From: Butyricicoccus sp. Marseille-Q5471
GTDB taxonomy: Bacteria; Bacillota; Clostridia; Oscillospirales; Butyricicoccaceae
DNA: 64,000 nt
Direction: 5' to 3'
Assembly: GCF_951230135.1 (NCBI RefSeq)
Contig: NZ_CATNVC010000003.1
Span: forward strand, 1-64,000
Shown: positions 1-10,559 of the stretch, in pieces
Position numbering within the stretch: the first letter of the stretch is position 1
Layout: each line of letters opens with the position of its first letter
Translations under genes and position numbers: made by a program
Notes under the pieces: generated by a model
Databases searched by the model: none
The model's input: the letters and a program-made list of their open reading frames with translations, nothing else
What the model was told of the DNA's origin: nothing

Positions 1-55
1 CTTGAATATGGTATCGGACTACCCGCTTCTTTGTCTCTTCGGTAAAGTGTCCCAT
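1..55 (-). CDS. IS3-type transposase OrfA, N-terminal fragment (partial)
   Basis: Only the first 18 codons are present: MGHFTEETKKRVVRYHIQ. The pattern (aromatic-T-E-E-x-K-K-x-V-V) is typical of the start of IS3-family OrfA helix-turn-helix proteins, which bind the element ends. A GGAGAG ribosome binding site stands just before the ATG. The assignment rests on this short stretch and on the IS-like surroundings, so it is tentative. Confidence 0.45.
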   Translation of the reverse strand, partial: MGHFTEETKKRVVRYHIQ

Positions 56-132
56 TGGCTCTCTCCTTTGCTTTCTTCTACTATACTACTTTAGAGAGCG
101 GTGTTACAACTTTACTATACCAGGACACTTTC
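1..132 (-). mobile_element. end of an insertion sequence, cut by the window edge
   Basis: The window opens inside what looks like an IS3-type element. A short reading frame beginning at 55 runs off the edge, and the sequence in front of it carries the motif AAAGTGTCC at 44-52 and its inverted copy at 122-130, the latter close to where the polysaccharide locus starts. The outer boundary and target duplication cannot be defined because most of the element lies outside. It marks the left edge of the polysaccharide cluster. Confidence 0.4.
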
Positions 133-138
133 AGTCAT

Positions 139-1338
139 CTAATTAGATGAGATTAATTTGATGATTGCTCGCTTAACTTTCAAAGGTATCCACCGTTTTA
201 TTTTACCTCTAATTATCTTCTTTTTAGAATTTGACACATAGTATTTTCTTAATCCTTCAATGCCATCTTTTTCATATATCTCTAGCAAAACTTCATTTAG
301 CTCGGACTTTTGAGATGAATCTAAGAGCTGCCCATTTTCAATTTGTGCTTTTTCAATCTCTGAAGGTACTATCGATAAGTAGTCAGTGGTCTGTCTTAAT
401 ATCATATCGCCCTTTTCTGTACTTGATAAAACCACAGAAACACCTAGCGAAGCATCTATTTCTGGATGAACCTTTTGAATGCCCCAATAATCACCAATAG
501 TTAGATCACTCTGTCTATTTGGTCCTGCATACTTACACTGATAGCATGAATCCCTATACAAATAGCCATCCCAGTAGTAAGAATAGTAAAATGATTCATC
601 AGGCGAGAGAAAAGCCGTCCTTTTCTTTCCTCTATAATTAATATAATCAATACGTAATAACGCGCCCCAGCCACGCTTTTTATCCCGGAATTTTAAGTCA
701 TATATTTTACCGTTCAATCGCGCTTCTAATAATTCAATATAATCATGAAACAAAGTGGCACTTGGGACACCATGACAAACCAACTCTATGCAGATCAAAT
801 TATCAAATGTTTTCCCAACAAATCGTCGCAGTCCATCACATTGGCATGGGGTACCTGAAAACAATACTTTTTTGCCGTCAAAGAGTTTCTCTTTGATTTC
901 TGTGAATACGCTTCCCGCATCACTTTGAACATATTTGGATCCTAACAGTTTTGGCAGATCAGAAATGTTTGATACGCATATGTGAATTGGATACATTTCC
1001 GGATTCCAAGCACATCCATATACAAAGTAATCATTATCCAATGCCCAACTAGCAATTGCAGAAAATGCCCCTCCGGAAGCACTCATCCGTAGAAGATTTT
1101 TATCTTTATTAACTACTGCATAAACTCTATCTTTTCTGTTATTTGAAAGAAAAGCATTTTTTAAAGGGCAAATAGAAATACATTTTTTGCAATTGATACA
1201 TTTGCTTTCCTCTATTTTAGGGAATAAAAAGCCTTTACTATCTTTGGAAAGAGATATCGCAGAAACTGGGCATGCATTCACGCATGCACCACAAGATGAA
1301 CATTTTTCAGGGCTTTGTATCAATTCATTTGATCGCAT
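139..1338 (-). CDS. F420-hydrogenase/dehydrogenase beta-subunit-like protein of polysaccharide locus
   Basis: The N-terminus has two 4Fe-4S clusters of ferredoxin type (CSSCGACVNACP and CINCKKCISICP), followed by the FrhB-like N- and C-terminal domains of the coenzyme F420 hydrogenase/dehydrogenase beta family. Members of this family are common in Clostridia and Bacteroides capsule loci, often near pyruvyl transferases, where they are thought to reduce or modify a sugar; the true substrate is unknown. The ATG at 1338 has a GGAG box nine bases upstream; an in-frame TTG at 1353 lies inside that box and is not preferred. It is the last gene of the minus-strand polysaccharide run, 36 bases after the acetyltransferase. 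About 400 aa, full length. Confidence 0.8.
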   Translation of the reverse strand: MRSNELIQSPEKCSSCGACVNACPVSAISLSKDSKGFLFPKIEESKCINCKKCISICPLKNAFLSNNRKDRVYAVVNKDKNLLRMSASGGAFSAIASWALDNDYFVYGCAWNPEMYPIHICVSNISDLPKLLGSKYVQSDAGSVFTEIKEKLFDGKKVLFSGTPCQCDGLRRFVGKTFDNLICIELVCHGVPSATLFHDYIELLEARLNGKIYDLKFRDKKRGWGALLRIDYINYRGKKRTAFLSPDESFYYSYYWDGYLYRDSCYQCKYAGPNRQSDLTIGDYWGIQKVHPEIDASLGVSVVLSSTEKGDMILRQTTDYLSIVPSEIEKAQIENGQLLDSSQKSELNEVLLEIYEKDGIEGLRKYYVSNSKKKIIRGKIKRWIPLKVKRAIIKLISSN

Positions 1339-1374
1339 TTTACATATCTCCAAAGATAAAAGTATTTACCGACA

Positions 1375-2037
<663 letters not shown>

Positions 2038-2041
2038 AAAG

Positions 2042-3529
2042 TCAACACCCTCTCGAATTTTTTTGAATTGTTTTTTTTGCTTTGTCTATGTACGGCCATA
2101 TTATGCCAAACAGCTCCTGTCTCTCTCTCTTAAATAGCATAATAATAGCAAAATAGCTTACCGCACATATAAAAATAGAGATAAACTCCCACAAGATACT
2201 GTTTCCAATTTGCTTCAGAAGAAGCGAAACCCCTACCATGCCTATGGTAGCTATCATTTCTGGAAGAACATTCAAAATTTGTTTTGCTGGGGTTATTTTA
2301 AATATCGCCCACATTACAACGAGATTTATAAGAATCATCTGAATCCTGGCCAAAGAACGTGTAATGTAAAGAGCTTCGAATCCATATTTCCCACTTATTA
2401 TTAATGCTGGAACTAAGAAAATCAGATGAGCGCATTGTACAAAAAAGGATAGACGTGGTTTACCTTTTGCTCTATAAACTTCACTGCTATAATGGCTAAA
2501 AACAATAGTCAGGGAACTCATAAAGCCCCACAAGCCTATAAACGAAGCTGCTTCACCCCATTGACTTCCTAATAATATTCTTGTAACAAGGGCCCTATAT
2601 AGGTAGATGCCTGCCCCAATTGGAAATACAAATAGACCAACGCCTCTTTGAAACTTATAGAATATATCTTCAAAGACTTCATTATCATCCTGTACTCTAG
2701 AAAGAGCCGAGAATAGTACCGGTGTTGTTGCACTCGTAATCAGAGCAATGATTTGATTGACAGTAGTCATTGAAGTTTTATAGAGACCTACATAGTATGT
2801 TGTCAATAAAGCGCCTACGATGAAAGTTCCAATATATGAAGTTAACCAAATCGAGATCTGTTCAACCAATGTCCAACAACTAAACGAGAGCATTTCCCGC
2901 AACTTATTTAAGCTGAAATACAGATTTGGTTTCCAATCAGATTTTATTGTTAGCACAACAGCATTTACAAAGTTCATAGTTATTGTGCCAATTATTAACG
3001 CCCAATAACTGTGTGTAATAAATGCCAAGGGTATAGTAACTACAATAGGTACAGCTATTGATATAAGTCTTACAAAAAAAAGCGTTTTAAAATCGAAATC
3101 GCGCTTAAAAAGCGCCATTTGTATACTGGAAAAAGAAGTCAATGGCAAGGAGAAGCACGCAATAAGAATCACATCGCCCAACCCCGGATTTCCAACTATA
3201 TTAGCAATCCAATCTTTATTTACGCCTATAATAATCCATAGCAAAAGTGAAATAGCAAGATTTGTCCAAAAAGCAACCGTTGTAGACTTTCTTCTATCAT
3301 CATCATCCGAAAATTCGTGCTGAATTAGATACTTTTGAAACCCAGCATCTGTAAACATATCGGCAAAACTAGTAATCATTGTTACAGTCGCCACTACGCC
3401 AAAAGCTTCTGGGGTGAGCAACCGTGCCAATACCATATTAGAAAAAGGAGATATAAGTTTGGCGGCTATTTCGGTGATGACAGACCACTTTGTTGCATTT
3501 TTTACTTTGCTACCTATCGACTGATCCAT
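2042..3529 (-). CDS. wzx: polysaccharide flippase (Wzx/MOP superfamily)
   Basis: A 495-aa membrane protein with about twelve to fourteen hydrophobic segments. The N-terminal sequence (KWSVITEIAAKLISPFSNMVLARLL) matches the PST/MATE-like lipopolysaccharide biosynthesis flippases (WzxC branch). It should move the undecaprenyl-linked repeat unit across the membrane to the outer face, where Wzy polymerises it. The ATG overlaps the stop of the TupA-like gene by one base (TAATG), and the phase-variable acetyltransferase follows four bases later, so these genes are co-transcribed and probably translationally coupled. Confidence 0.88.
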   Translation of the reverse strand: MDQSIGSKVKNATKWSVITEIAAKLISPFSNMVLARLLTPEAFGVVATVTMITSFADMFTDAGFQKYLIQHEFSDDDDRRKSTTVAFWTNLAISLLLWIIIGVNKDWIANIVGNPGLGDVILIACFSLPLTSFSSIQMALFKRDFDFKTLFFVRLISIAVPIVVTIPLAFITHSYWALIIGTITMNFVNAVVLTIKSDWKPNLYFSLNKLREMLSFSCWTLVEQISIWLTSYIGTFIVGALLTTYYVGLYKTSMTTVNQIIALITSATTPVLFSALSRVQDDNEVFEDIFYKFQRGVGLFVFPIGAGIYLYRALVTRILLGSQWGEAASFIGLWGFMSSLTIVFSHYSSEVYRAKGKPRLSFFVQCAHLIFLVPALIISGKYGFEALYITRSLARIQMILINLVVMWAIFKITPAKQILNVLPEMIATIGMVGVSLLLKQIGNSILWEFISIFICAVSYFAIIMLFKRERQELFGIIWPYIDKAKKTIQKNSRGC

Positions 3530-4485
3530 TAAAAATCTCCTGTGTTTAGTTTCAATAAACTTCCCATCATATTGTCTTGCTCTCTACTTCCAAAGGGCAA
3601 AAAACCACTGCAAGGAGAGAACGTAAGCTCTGAGAAATAAACATGTTTATTGACTTCATAAAGATCAACTCTCAAAAATGAGTGGCCAGCAGATAATAGT
3701 TTTGCCAGCTCAATCATTTTGTTATAGTTTTCAGGCATCAAAGGTAGATCTTCAAAAGGAGTATAATCTGTTCTGCAATATGGAGCGAATTTCCAATCAA
3801 GTGAAAGGAAACTGATTCTTGCTGTTTTATGATTCTCTAGACCCTTTGAAACATACAAAAGTTCAGGTTTCCCATTGAAACAGTAAAATTTATAGTCAAT
3901 CAAGCCACTAGGCAAATCTGTATTGTTAATACTGTTGCTGTTATCATTTGACATAAACTTTTCTGCGATAATTCTGGGTTTAACATTTTTGTAAGGCCAT
4001 TCTCTTCCGGAATAATAATAGTTAGTTCTTAACGAGTGGTTGATTTTCTGTCTTGCCTTTACAATATCCATGTTTTTTTTGTCACGACATATCACCAGCC
4101 CGCCAGAATCATGTGTACATTTTAATACAAATCGTTCAGGCAGTGTTGAAAAATCAATATCATCAAAACTATCCCACACGCCATATGTAGGAATTATAAA
4201 ATCTTTTCCGACAATATCTGTCACATATTGTTTTGCCTCAAATTTATCCACCATCTGAGTATATATCGGTTTTCTGTCATGCAATTTCAACCACTGCATT
4301 TTTTCATTAAATGATACTGGTTTGTCAAGATCTAGATCATACCCCATGATAATTTTAAATTTTCTTTTTAAGAACTCCTCGTCCGGCATTCTCTTTAGAA
4401 GACCGAGGCTATCATTTATTATAAACCGATAATCAGATTCAGTAATATAACGCCTTATCTTTAAACCTATTCCAGCAAAATTCAT
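3529..4485 (-). CDS. TupA-like ATP-grasp protein
   Basis: About 318 aa; the family signature is plain: a KPVSFNEKMQWLKLHDR stretch near residue 60, VDKFEAKQYV, the ATP-grasp segment RFVLKCTHDSGG and the late motif INNTDLPSGLIDYKFYCFNGKPE. TupA-like ATP-grasp proteins sit in capsule and teichuronopeptide loci and are thought to join an amino acid or similar acid to a glycan, using ATP. The acceptor here is unknown. Start is the ATG at 4485 (AGGCGGG eight bases upstream); a GTG one codon earlier is less likely. Confidence 0.8.
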   Translation of the reverse strand: MNFAGIGLKIRRYITESDYRFIINDSLGLLKRMPDEEFLKRKFKIIMGYDLDLDKPVSFNEKMQWLKLHDRKPIYTQMVDKFEAKQYVTDIVGKDFIIPTYGVWDSFDDIDFSTLPERFVLKCTHDSGGLVICRDKKNMDIVKARQKINHSLRTNYYYSGREWPYKNVKPRIIAEKFMSNDNSNSINNTDLPSGLIDYKFYCFNGKPELLYVSKGLENHKTARISFLSLDWKFAPYCRTDYTPFEDLPLMPENYNKMIELAKLLSAGHSFLRVDLYEVNKHVYFSELTFSPCSGFLPFGSREQDNMMGSLLKLNTGDF

Positions 4486-4935
4486 CACTATATCCCGCCT
4501 TTCTGCGAAGGGAAACGATGAGGTTATGAAACCAGGTATCCGCTTCTCTTTGAATGTAAAGATTAATATAATTATCCATCAGACCTCAACACACTACTAA
4601 ACCCGAGGATATGAGTGGATAGCTGCATAGCGGCAAACATGCATATCTCTATATAGTGTCAGTATGATGCCCCCCTTAACAATGGACACACATCTGTCCT
4701 AAAGGCATATATTTTTAGCACAAACTATAGCCCTTAAACTTATCTTTTACATAATCGACTCAATCTCACCGGATGGCGAGTCACAACTGAATCTACACTT
4801 TTTTGCAGAAGGGCGACCTTTTCAAAAACATCAACCTTAAAATTGTTGGTCTGAAGGTGTTGAAGTGAATGTCCCCAACATTATAATCCAACAAATATCA
4901 CAATTATATCCTCAAGGTTACGCCTCATGTACTCA
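4486..4935. other. 450-base gene-free gap inside the polysaccharide locus
   Basis: No open frame with a credible ribosome binding site or family motif was found on either strand. The sequence is AT-rich and has no strong terminator. It separates the last glycosyltransferase of one run from the TupA-like gene, and its irregular texture suggests remains of a deleted gene or insertion, but I recognise no specific relic. Confidence 0.5.
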
Positions 4936-6027
4936 TCAGCATAACCCTTCGATAACATTGACCCATTGCTGCGAAATAGCCTCTACTGAATTATTATCTA
5001 TTATTTCTCTTGCGTTCGCACCGATTTCTTTAGCTAAACGCTCATCTGATAGTAAACGGATAATAGACTCAGCTAAAGCATCTGAATCACCCACTGGAAC
5101 GAGTATGCCATTTACGCCATCCGTGATAGTCTCTCTCGCTCCACCAATAGGGCAGTCCGTTGATATGACAGGCATTCCAACAGAAAGAGCTTCTAGCATA
5201 GCATTTGATATTCCTTCGTAATCAGACGATAAAACAAAAACAGAATGTGTCGATAATTCTTTTTGTACATTTTTTGTTGTTCCCATAAAAGAAACATAGT
5301 CGCACATTCCTTCTCTTTTTACATAATCCTCTAACTCCCCTAGTAACTCTCCTTGTCCATAAATATGATACGATAATTTCAAGTTGCCCTTTTTAAGAGC
5401 TTTCTTTACAGCATCAATTGCCATATAAATGTTTTTTTGCGCAGACAACCGACAAACAGATATCAATCTTCCTGATTTTATATTACCTTCCCATGTATAG
5501 TAGGGTTGAGTGACAGGATTTTGGATAATATAGCATTTCTTAGAATTTTTAATGTTAAAGAAATCCCTTGCATCCTTTGTCTGAAATACACATGCGTCTG
5601 ACTTTCTATATAAATGCCTTATCTTTTCTGCGCTCTTCTGCGTAGGATATAGGTGGTACGGATCATTTCTTTCGCAAGCGATGACTTTAGCATTTAATCC
5701 CTTTGTTGCAGCAATAGCGTATTTCAAACATGAATCGTGAAATGGAATAACTATCGCTCCGGGATATAACTTAATAATACTTCGCAAATCAACAAGTTTA
5801 AATATTGTATTCAGTCGTTGATTATACGATATCCCTTTTCCTGCAAGAATAATATTTACTTCATTATCTATCTCATAGGCTTTATCCTTATCATTGAAGA
5901 CGATGATACTGACATCGTAATCCATACCCGAAAGGCTATTTGACAAGATAGAAACTACTCTCTCTGCTCCACCCGAAGTTAGACTTGGCAAAACAAAGAA
6001 TATTTTTTTCTTCTTAAGCTTCAGCAT
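4936..6027 (-). CDS. glycosyltransferase, GT4 family
   Basis: 363 aa with the GT-B architecture of family GT4: N-terminal GGAERVVSILSN donor/acceptor domain start, the middle SVCRLSAQKN motif opening the nucleotide-sugar domain, and the C-terminal EGISNAMLEALSVGMPVISTDCPIGGARE stretch containing the E-x7-E motif. It adds one sugar to the lipid-linked repeat unit at the cytoplasmic face. The start overlaps the end of wzy by 14 bases, which argues for co-translation. Donor and linkage cannot be read from sequence. Confidence 0.85.
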   Translation of the reverse strand: MLKLKKKKIFFVLPSLTSGGAERVVSILSNSLSGMDYDVSIIVFNDKDKAYEIDNEVNIILAGKGISYNQRLNTIFKLVDLRSIIKLYPGAIVIPFHDSCLKYAIAATKGLNAKVIACERNDPYHLYPTQKSAEKIRHLYRKSDACVFQTKDARDFFNIKNSKKCYIIQNPVTQPYYTWEGNIKSGRLISVCRLSAQKNIYMAIDAVKKALKKGNLKLSYHIYGQGELLGELEDYVKREGMCDYVSFMGTTKNVQKELSTHSVFVLSSDYEGISNAMLEALSVGMPVISTDCPIGGARETITDGVNGILVPVGDSDALAESIIRLLSDERLAKEIGANAREIIDNNSVEAISQQWVNVIEGLC

Positions 6028-7228
6028 ATTCTACTTTCCTTTGTATAGAGTAGAGAGCAGAACAGAACGAGAACAAGAACATATTGTATCTTGAAATTGT
6101 TGTTACTGCGCCCCAGTCAATTAAAAGATAAACAATGATCAAGCCAACTATCAAACACAGATATATGTTTTTTTCTTTCTTAAATAACAATCGGTTGCCT
6201 GATTTTATTAAGTATGTAATTGGCAGAATGTAGTACGCCACGCCTCCTATTGCACCATATGAGCAAAGGATTTCAGCATAATTGTTATGCGAATATGTAC
6301 CATAGGAGCTAATGGAACGAAACGATTCGCAGCCGTTTCCCCATATCGGACTATCTAAGAAGAATCTGAACGCATCCCTGCGCATCATATGACGTGTGTA
6401 GTCCGTAGTATTAGCGTTAGTAATCACGTTATTGGATAGTGAAAAAAATGCCTCGACCCTTCTGCCTAATGAGTTATACAGAAAATCTACATTAAATAGC
6501 GCATAATATGCGAGCAAACCGGCAACAATTAAGCCCACGATTGTTTTAATTTTACTTTTTCTCTCGGATTTCAGAAGCAGGAAGATGATTACATATAAAG
6601 CTATTAAAACAGATTTTTTGGATCCCGTACTTAACAAAACAAGTGCACATAAAGCAAAGGATACAACATATTTGTAGTTTACATGCTCATCTTTATATGC
6701 CATGAAAAAAGCAAAGCTTGCTGGGAGAATCATTTGAACCATGATTTCATTTGGATTAAAACCTAATGAGAATCCAAATCTTCTTCCAGAAAACAAATCT
6801 CCTGTATAAAAAATCAATGCCACAAGTGAAAACAAAAGCCCTGCAATCATATACAAGTGCATGACCCAAGTACAATCATCCAGTGTCTTTATATTATCAA
6901 ATAACACGATATAGACCAGAAATTGTATACTAAACGGAATAATTGACAACCACATGCCATCATTCGCATTAGGCGCATATACCAGCGATAACAGCATAAC
7001 TATTATAAAACAAAGTCCCCATTCCATATACGGTGTAACACGTAGCATCTTATTCCTTATTATACGTACAAGGCCTAAGGCAATAAATAAATACTGTGTG
7101 ACATTTATAAGAATGGTCGGGAACTTCACAAACCCATCTAAGTATACTAGAAACACATGGATTGCATACAAATAGAGCAGGTAATCCTTTCTTATCGGTT
7201 TTGAATTGATATATTTGATCCTACTCAA
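6014..7228 (-). CDS. wzy: O-antigen/polysaccharide polymerase (Wzy/O-antigen ligase family)
   Basis: A 404-aa protein with about ten to eleven membrane segments and a large extracytoplasmic loop (roughly residues 255-325) that carries the DYTRHMMRRDAFRFFLDSPIWGNG segment; a histidine in SHNNYAEILCSYG follows, as in Wzy/WaaL proteins. It is the only polymerase candidate in the locus. The start appears to be TTG at 7228, eight bases behind GGAGAAGG, and it overlaps the upstream glycosyltransferase by eight bases. Function follows from fold and position; sequence identity in this family is low. Confidence 0.82.
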   Translation of the reverse strand: MSRIKYINSKPIRKDYLLYLYAIHVFLVYLDGFVKFPTILINVTQYLFIALGLVRIIRNKMLRVTPYMEWGLCFIIVMLLSLVYAPNANDGMWLSIIPFSIQFLVYIVLFDNIKTLDDCTWVMHLYMIAGLLFSLVALIFYTGDLFSGRRFGFSLGFNPNEIMVQMILPASFAFFMAYKDEHVNYKYVVSFALCALVLLSTGSKKSVLIALYVIIFLLLKSERKSKIKTIVGLIVAGLLAYYALFNVDFLYNSLGRRVEAFFSLSNNVITNANTTDYTRHMMRRDAFRFFLDSPIWGNGCESFRSISSYGTYSHNNYAEILCSYGAIGGVAYYILPITYLIKSGNRLLFKKEKNIYLCLIVGLIIVYLLIDWGAVTTISRYNMFLFSFCSALYSIQRKVEYAEA

Positions 7229-8327
7229 GATCCCTTCTCCCCTCGTAGATATCCATTAAAATGTTCTTGCAACTCATAATATCTAACCCTTGTTCAAGAA
7301 CCTCACGTTGTCTAACACTTCGAAATGGGTCATTTGTGTACTTTAAAGCAGCTGAGACCCACTCCGATACATTATCCAATGGCAGATACTCTACTGCATT
7401 GCCAAATGAAAGTTCTTTAGTAATAGTATTAGAAAGCAAAACAGGAAGCCCACTGCTCAATGCCTCTACTGCCGCTACTGGAAATCCCTCAAAACGTGAG
7501 GGAAGTAAAAATATATCAAACGCCTGATACAGTTGATCCACATCAGACCTTCTACCAAGCATAATGATTTCCTCTGTTAACCCTGAGGAACTTATCGCAT
7601 CCTTTAACGCATTCTCATCAGGCCCATTTCCTGCAATAACGAGTTTTGCAGTGGAAATATTCTTATGAATTTGTTTGAAAATCTCTATAGCAAAAATGTT
7701 GTTCTTCTGATAGTCTATTCTTCCAACCATACCAACAACAAAATTTTGTTCCAGATTCAATGCATTTCGGACATTATTGCGCACATCTTGATTGTAGCTA
7801 AATCTCTTTGTTTCAATTCCGTTTGGTAATACAATTACCTTGCCTTTATTGAAATTATGATTACCAAACACACGTCTTCCTGCAAGCTCTCCACACCCCA
7901 CCATATTTGTTGAATATATTCCGTTAAGGAAGCATCCAGAGAGTCTTCTCAATTCATTCTTCAAGGACGATGATGGTGATGTTGTATGTGAATGTGCGAT
8001 TCTCCGACTAATGTTATGCTTTTTTGCTACACTAAGTGCAACATAAGAAGTTTCATTCTCATGAACATGAATACAATCATACTGATTTGTATCAAGAATT
8101 TCTGATAATGCCTTTTTATATTTCTTTATTCCTTCAGACTTCAGCGGAAGAAAATAAATTTTGGCTCCTAATTCAATCAGTTTCTCTCCATTCATCCCAA
8201 TATGATCCGATGTTATAGCAACGTCAAAGTGATACCGATTGTGATCCAAATACTTGTAATAGTTTAGAACCACCATCGATATTCCACCAGCATCTGCCCC
8301 AGCCATAACATGAAGGATATTATACAT
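7221..8327 (-). CDS. glycosyltransferase, GT4 family
   Basis: 368 aa. The N-terminus MYNILHVMAGADAGGISMVVLNYYKYLD is typical of the GT4 subgroup seen in EPS clusters (EpsF-like). The second domain starts at VVGMVGRIDYQKN and the conserved SRFEGFPVAAVEALSSGLPVLLS segment carries the E-x7-E motif. It transfers a hexose-type sugar from a nucleotide donor to the growing repeat unit. It follows the pyruvyl transferase gene after 135 AT-rich bases and overlaps wzy. Confidence 0.85.
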   Translation of the reverse strand: MYNILHVMAGADAGGISMVVLNYYKYLDHNRYHFDVAITSDHIGMNGEKLIELGAKIYFLPLKSEGIKKYKKALSEILDTNQYDCIHVHENETSYVALSVAKKHNISRRIAHSHTTSPSSSLKNELRRLSGCFLNGIYSTNMVGCGELAGRRVFGNHNFNKGKVIVLPNGIETKRFSYNQDVRNNVRNALNLEQNFVVGMVGRIDYQKNNIFAIEIFKQIHKNISTAKLVIAGNGPDENALKDAISSSGLTEEIIMLGRRSDVDQLYQAFDIFLLPSRFEGFPVAAVEALSSGLPVLLSNTITKELSFGNAVEYLPLDNVSEWVSAALKYTNDPFRSVRQREVLEQGLDIMSCKNILMDIYEGRRDLE

Positions 8328-8462
8328 AAGTCCTACACCTATCTTCGTTAATTGCTATATAAACTCAATGAAAATACAAGAGCTGTTGAACCACATTATA
8401 ACTTGTTTCGTAAACGCGTCTTCTTAATCTGACTATTTACGATCAAGATACAAATGAAAGCA

Positions 8463-9545
8463 CTATATGTTCAGCTGATTTAAGAATTCATCAACACGTT
8501 TCCGTTCTTGCACTATTTTCTTGTTAGGCAAGGAATAATCAATTCTATCTTGCGCTATACTTATGTTGCCATCGTTAATCAATCTATCTTCTAATCCTAC
8601 CAATCTAAGAAGACTTTCTATCCGTGAATTGAATTCATTACGAGGCACAATGATAAACTGCTTCTCAAGATTTAGTGAAAAAGCCAGCCCATGGAATGAA
8701 TTCGTTACGACGAAATCAGCATAATAGAATAAGGATAAGAAATCAGCAGGTGATCTATGGGTGAAGAGCTGATCGACTAACGGAGGTTTCTTCATCTCCC
8801 AAGAAATCTTTACAAGCTTCAGCCCCTTCTCATCTGCTATTTTCCTTGCATATTCTGTTGCGTGGTTGTCCTCGTTATATAAGAGCATAAGGATTAAATA
8901 AGGCTTCTTAACGAGTCTCGGAGATGCAATCTTCAACCACTCTTCTTTATCCAACATCAAAGTTGGATCCATCAGGTGGGTAGGTGCTTCCAACCCCATG
9001 TCTGTCATAATCTTTACAGCCGAGTCTTCTCGTACAGAAATTTTCTCATATCTTCTGAGTAATCTCTTGGTCTCTTCGATTTCCCCTTTATCTAACTCTG
9101 TCTTCCCAAAACTTGAAACAAACGCAATTCTCCGAGCAGTATCTGGAAGGAAGTCAAGGAAAAAACCTCTATCGATGCCCTCGTTATATTGACTATTCCA
9201 CGTCTGATCACTTCCTGTTACATAGAGATCAGCTTCCGGGGGATCCCTCTGCAGATCATCAGCTGTTACATATCTCTTGGTCAGATTAAGCCGGGTTCTC
9301 ACAAATCTTCCAAAAGTCTTTTCCTTCAGAATGAAAGACCCAATTTTTGCAATTCTGTAGATGACATTACTCTGTCCTTCGGCACCTTTTCCCCAGAACA
9401 AACGCCATTTAGTTCTTTGAGGGGTTATATAGTCTATTATCTTCGTGTCATGTCCACGCTTCTCAAAGACTTCCTGAGTAGCATACGCCTGTAAAACAGA
9501 GCCATAATTATAAACTCTATGTAATGTCACTATTGCTACTCTCAT
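8463..9545 (-). CDS. polysaccharide pyruvyl transferase family protein
   Basis: 360 aa of the WcaK/CsaB family: N-terminal GSVLQAYATQEVFEKRGHD, central VTGSDQTWNSQYNEGIDRGFFLDFLP and the C-terminal ADFVVTNSFHGLAFSLNLEKQFIIVPR block, all standard for these GT-B-like enzymes. The role is transfer of pyruvate from phosphoenolpyruvate as a ketal onto a sugar, giving the polymer a negative charge. The gene start overlaps the stop of the GT2 gene by four bases. Confidence 0.87.
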   Translation of the reverse strand: MRVAIVTLHRVYNYGSVLQAYATQEVFEKRGHDTKIIDYITPQRTKWRLFWGKGAEGQSNVIYRIAKIGSFILKEKTFGRFVRTRLNLTKRYVTADDLQRDPPEADLYVTGSDQTWNSQYNEGIDRGFFLDFLPDTARRIAFVSSFGKTELDKGEIEETKRLLRRYEKISVREDSAVKIMTDMGLEAPTHLMDPTLMLDKEEWLKIASPRLVKKPYLILMLLYNEDNHATEYARKIADEKGLKLVKISWEMKKPPLVDQLFTHRSPADFLSLFYYADFVVTNSFHGLAFSLNLEKQFIIVPRNEFNSRIESLLRLVGLEDRLINDGNISIAQDRIDYSLPNKKIVQERKRVDEFLNQLNI

Positions 9546-10546
9546 CTGTTATTGATCCTTTCCCTTCTCAGGTATGCATATGAAAGAAGCTTTGACGTTG
9601 TTCTTATGCCTAAGGTGCTCAGCAGAAGAGATATTATTTTCCCTCTTTTTGAACCAAGATAATTCTTCAGCCACTTTGCATCTTTCATCAGTGAATAAGC
9701 TTCATCAACACGCTCAGTGACTCTACAAAAATGAACAAGGGCCACAGAGTACTCATATGCAACTAAACTCAATGCATACTTTTCTTTCTCACCTTTTGGC
9801 TCATGGTTTTCAGAAAGCTGAGATATTGATTCTTTAATAAAAATGGCTAAGTTCCAAAAAGATTTATTTATCCCTGTGGTTGCACTTGTAATTGAGCCCT
9901 CTCGGCTTTGACGGTATAAATAATAATCATGTGCGCAGACATCAAACGATGTGGCGGCAAGTATACATCTAAGTGTGAAACCCAAATCCTCAGCTAACCT
10001 TCTGTCAGAAGGAAAACGAATAGAGTTCTTTTCGAGAAAATCACGTTTGTACGCCTTTGTACATGCACTTCCTGGGTATTTGGTAAGACCCGCTATATAG
10101 CGGACAACATCTATACTTTTTTTCCCTGTAATGTCTTCTCGCGGTATCGGATCATCGAGAGGTTCTTCCTTTCCGTCTGGATAAAATTTCTTTCCAGATA
10201 GGAAGTAATAATCGGCTCTCGTTTCCTCAATACAGTCAAGAATAGCTGTCAGACTATCTGCAGCGATCCTATCATCGGAATCCACAAATAGAATGTATTC
10301 TCCAGTGGCTTTTTCAAGTCCAGCATTTCGAGCTGAGGACAATCCACCATTTTCTTTGTGAACTACTTTGATTTTGGATATTCTTTCTGCCCATGAATCG
10401 CAAATCTTGCCAGACTGATCGGTTGACCCATCATCTACAAGAACAATCTCAATGTCATTCTCATTCTGATCTATAATGCTTCTAACACATTCGTCTATAT
10501 AATCTTGAACATTATAGACCGGAACAACAATACTGAGTTTTGCCAC
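9542..10546 (-). CDS. glycosyltransferase, GT2 family
   Basis: 334 aa with the classic GT-A start KLSIVVPVYNVQDYIDECVRSI, the nucleotide-binding VLVDDGSTDQSGKICD, and the metal-binding DXD-type LFVDSDDRI near residue 95. The C-terminal third is helical, as in EpsJ/WcaA-like enzymes. It uses an NDP-sugar to extend the repeat unit, probably with inversion of configuration. The start is GTG at 10546 behind GAGGAAAAG; 13 bases separate it from the next gene upstream. Confidence 0.88.
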   Translation of the reverse strand: MAKLSIVVPVYNVQDYIDECVRSIIDQNENDIEIVLVDDGSTDQSGKICDSWAERISKIKVVHKENGGLSSARNAGLEKATGEYILFVDSDDRIAADSLTAILDCIEETRADYYFLSGKKFYPDGKEEPLDDPIPREDITGKKSIDVVRYIAGLTKYPGSACTKAYKRDFLEKNSIRFPSDRRLAEDLGFTLRCILAATSFDVCAHDYYLYRQSREGSITSATTGINKSFWNLAIFIKESISQLSENHEPKGEKEKYALSLVAYEYSVALVHFCRVTERVDEAYSLMKDAKWLKNYLGSKRGKIISLLLSTLGIRTTSKLLSYAYLRRERINNR

Positions 10547-10559
10547 TGTCTTTTCCTCT

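Noticed and set aside
4486-4935. Possible insertion-sequence relic in the gap of the polysaccharide locus
   Set aside because: No frame, end repeat or motif of a known transposase could be found on either strand.
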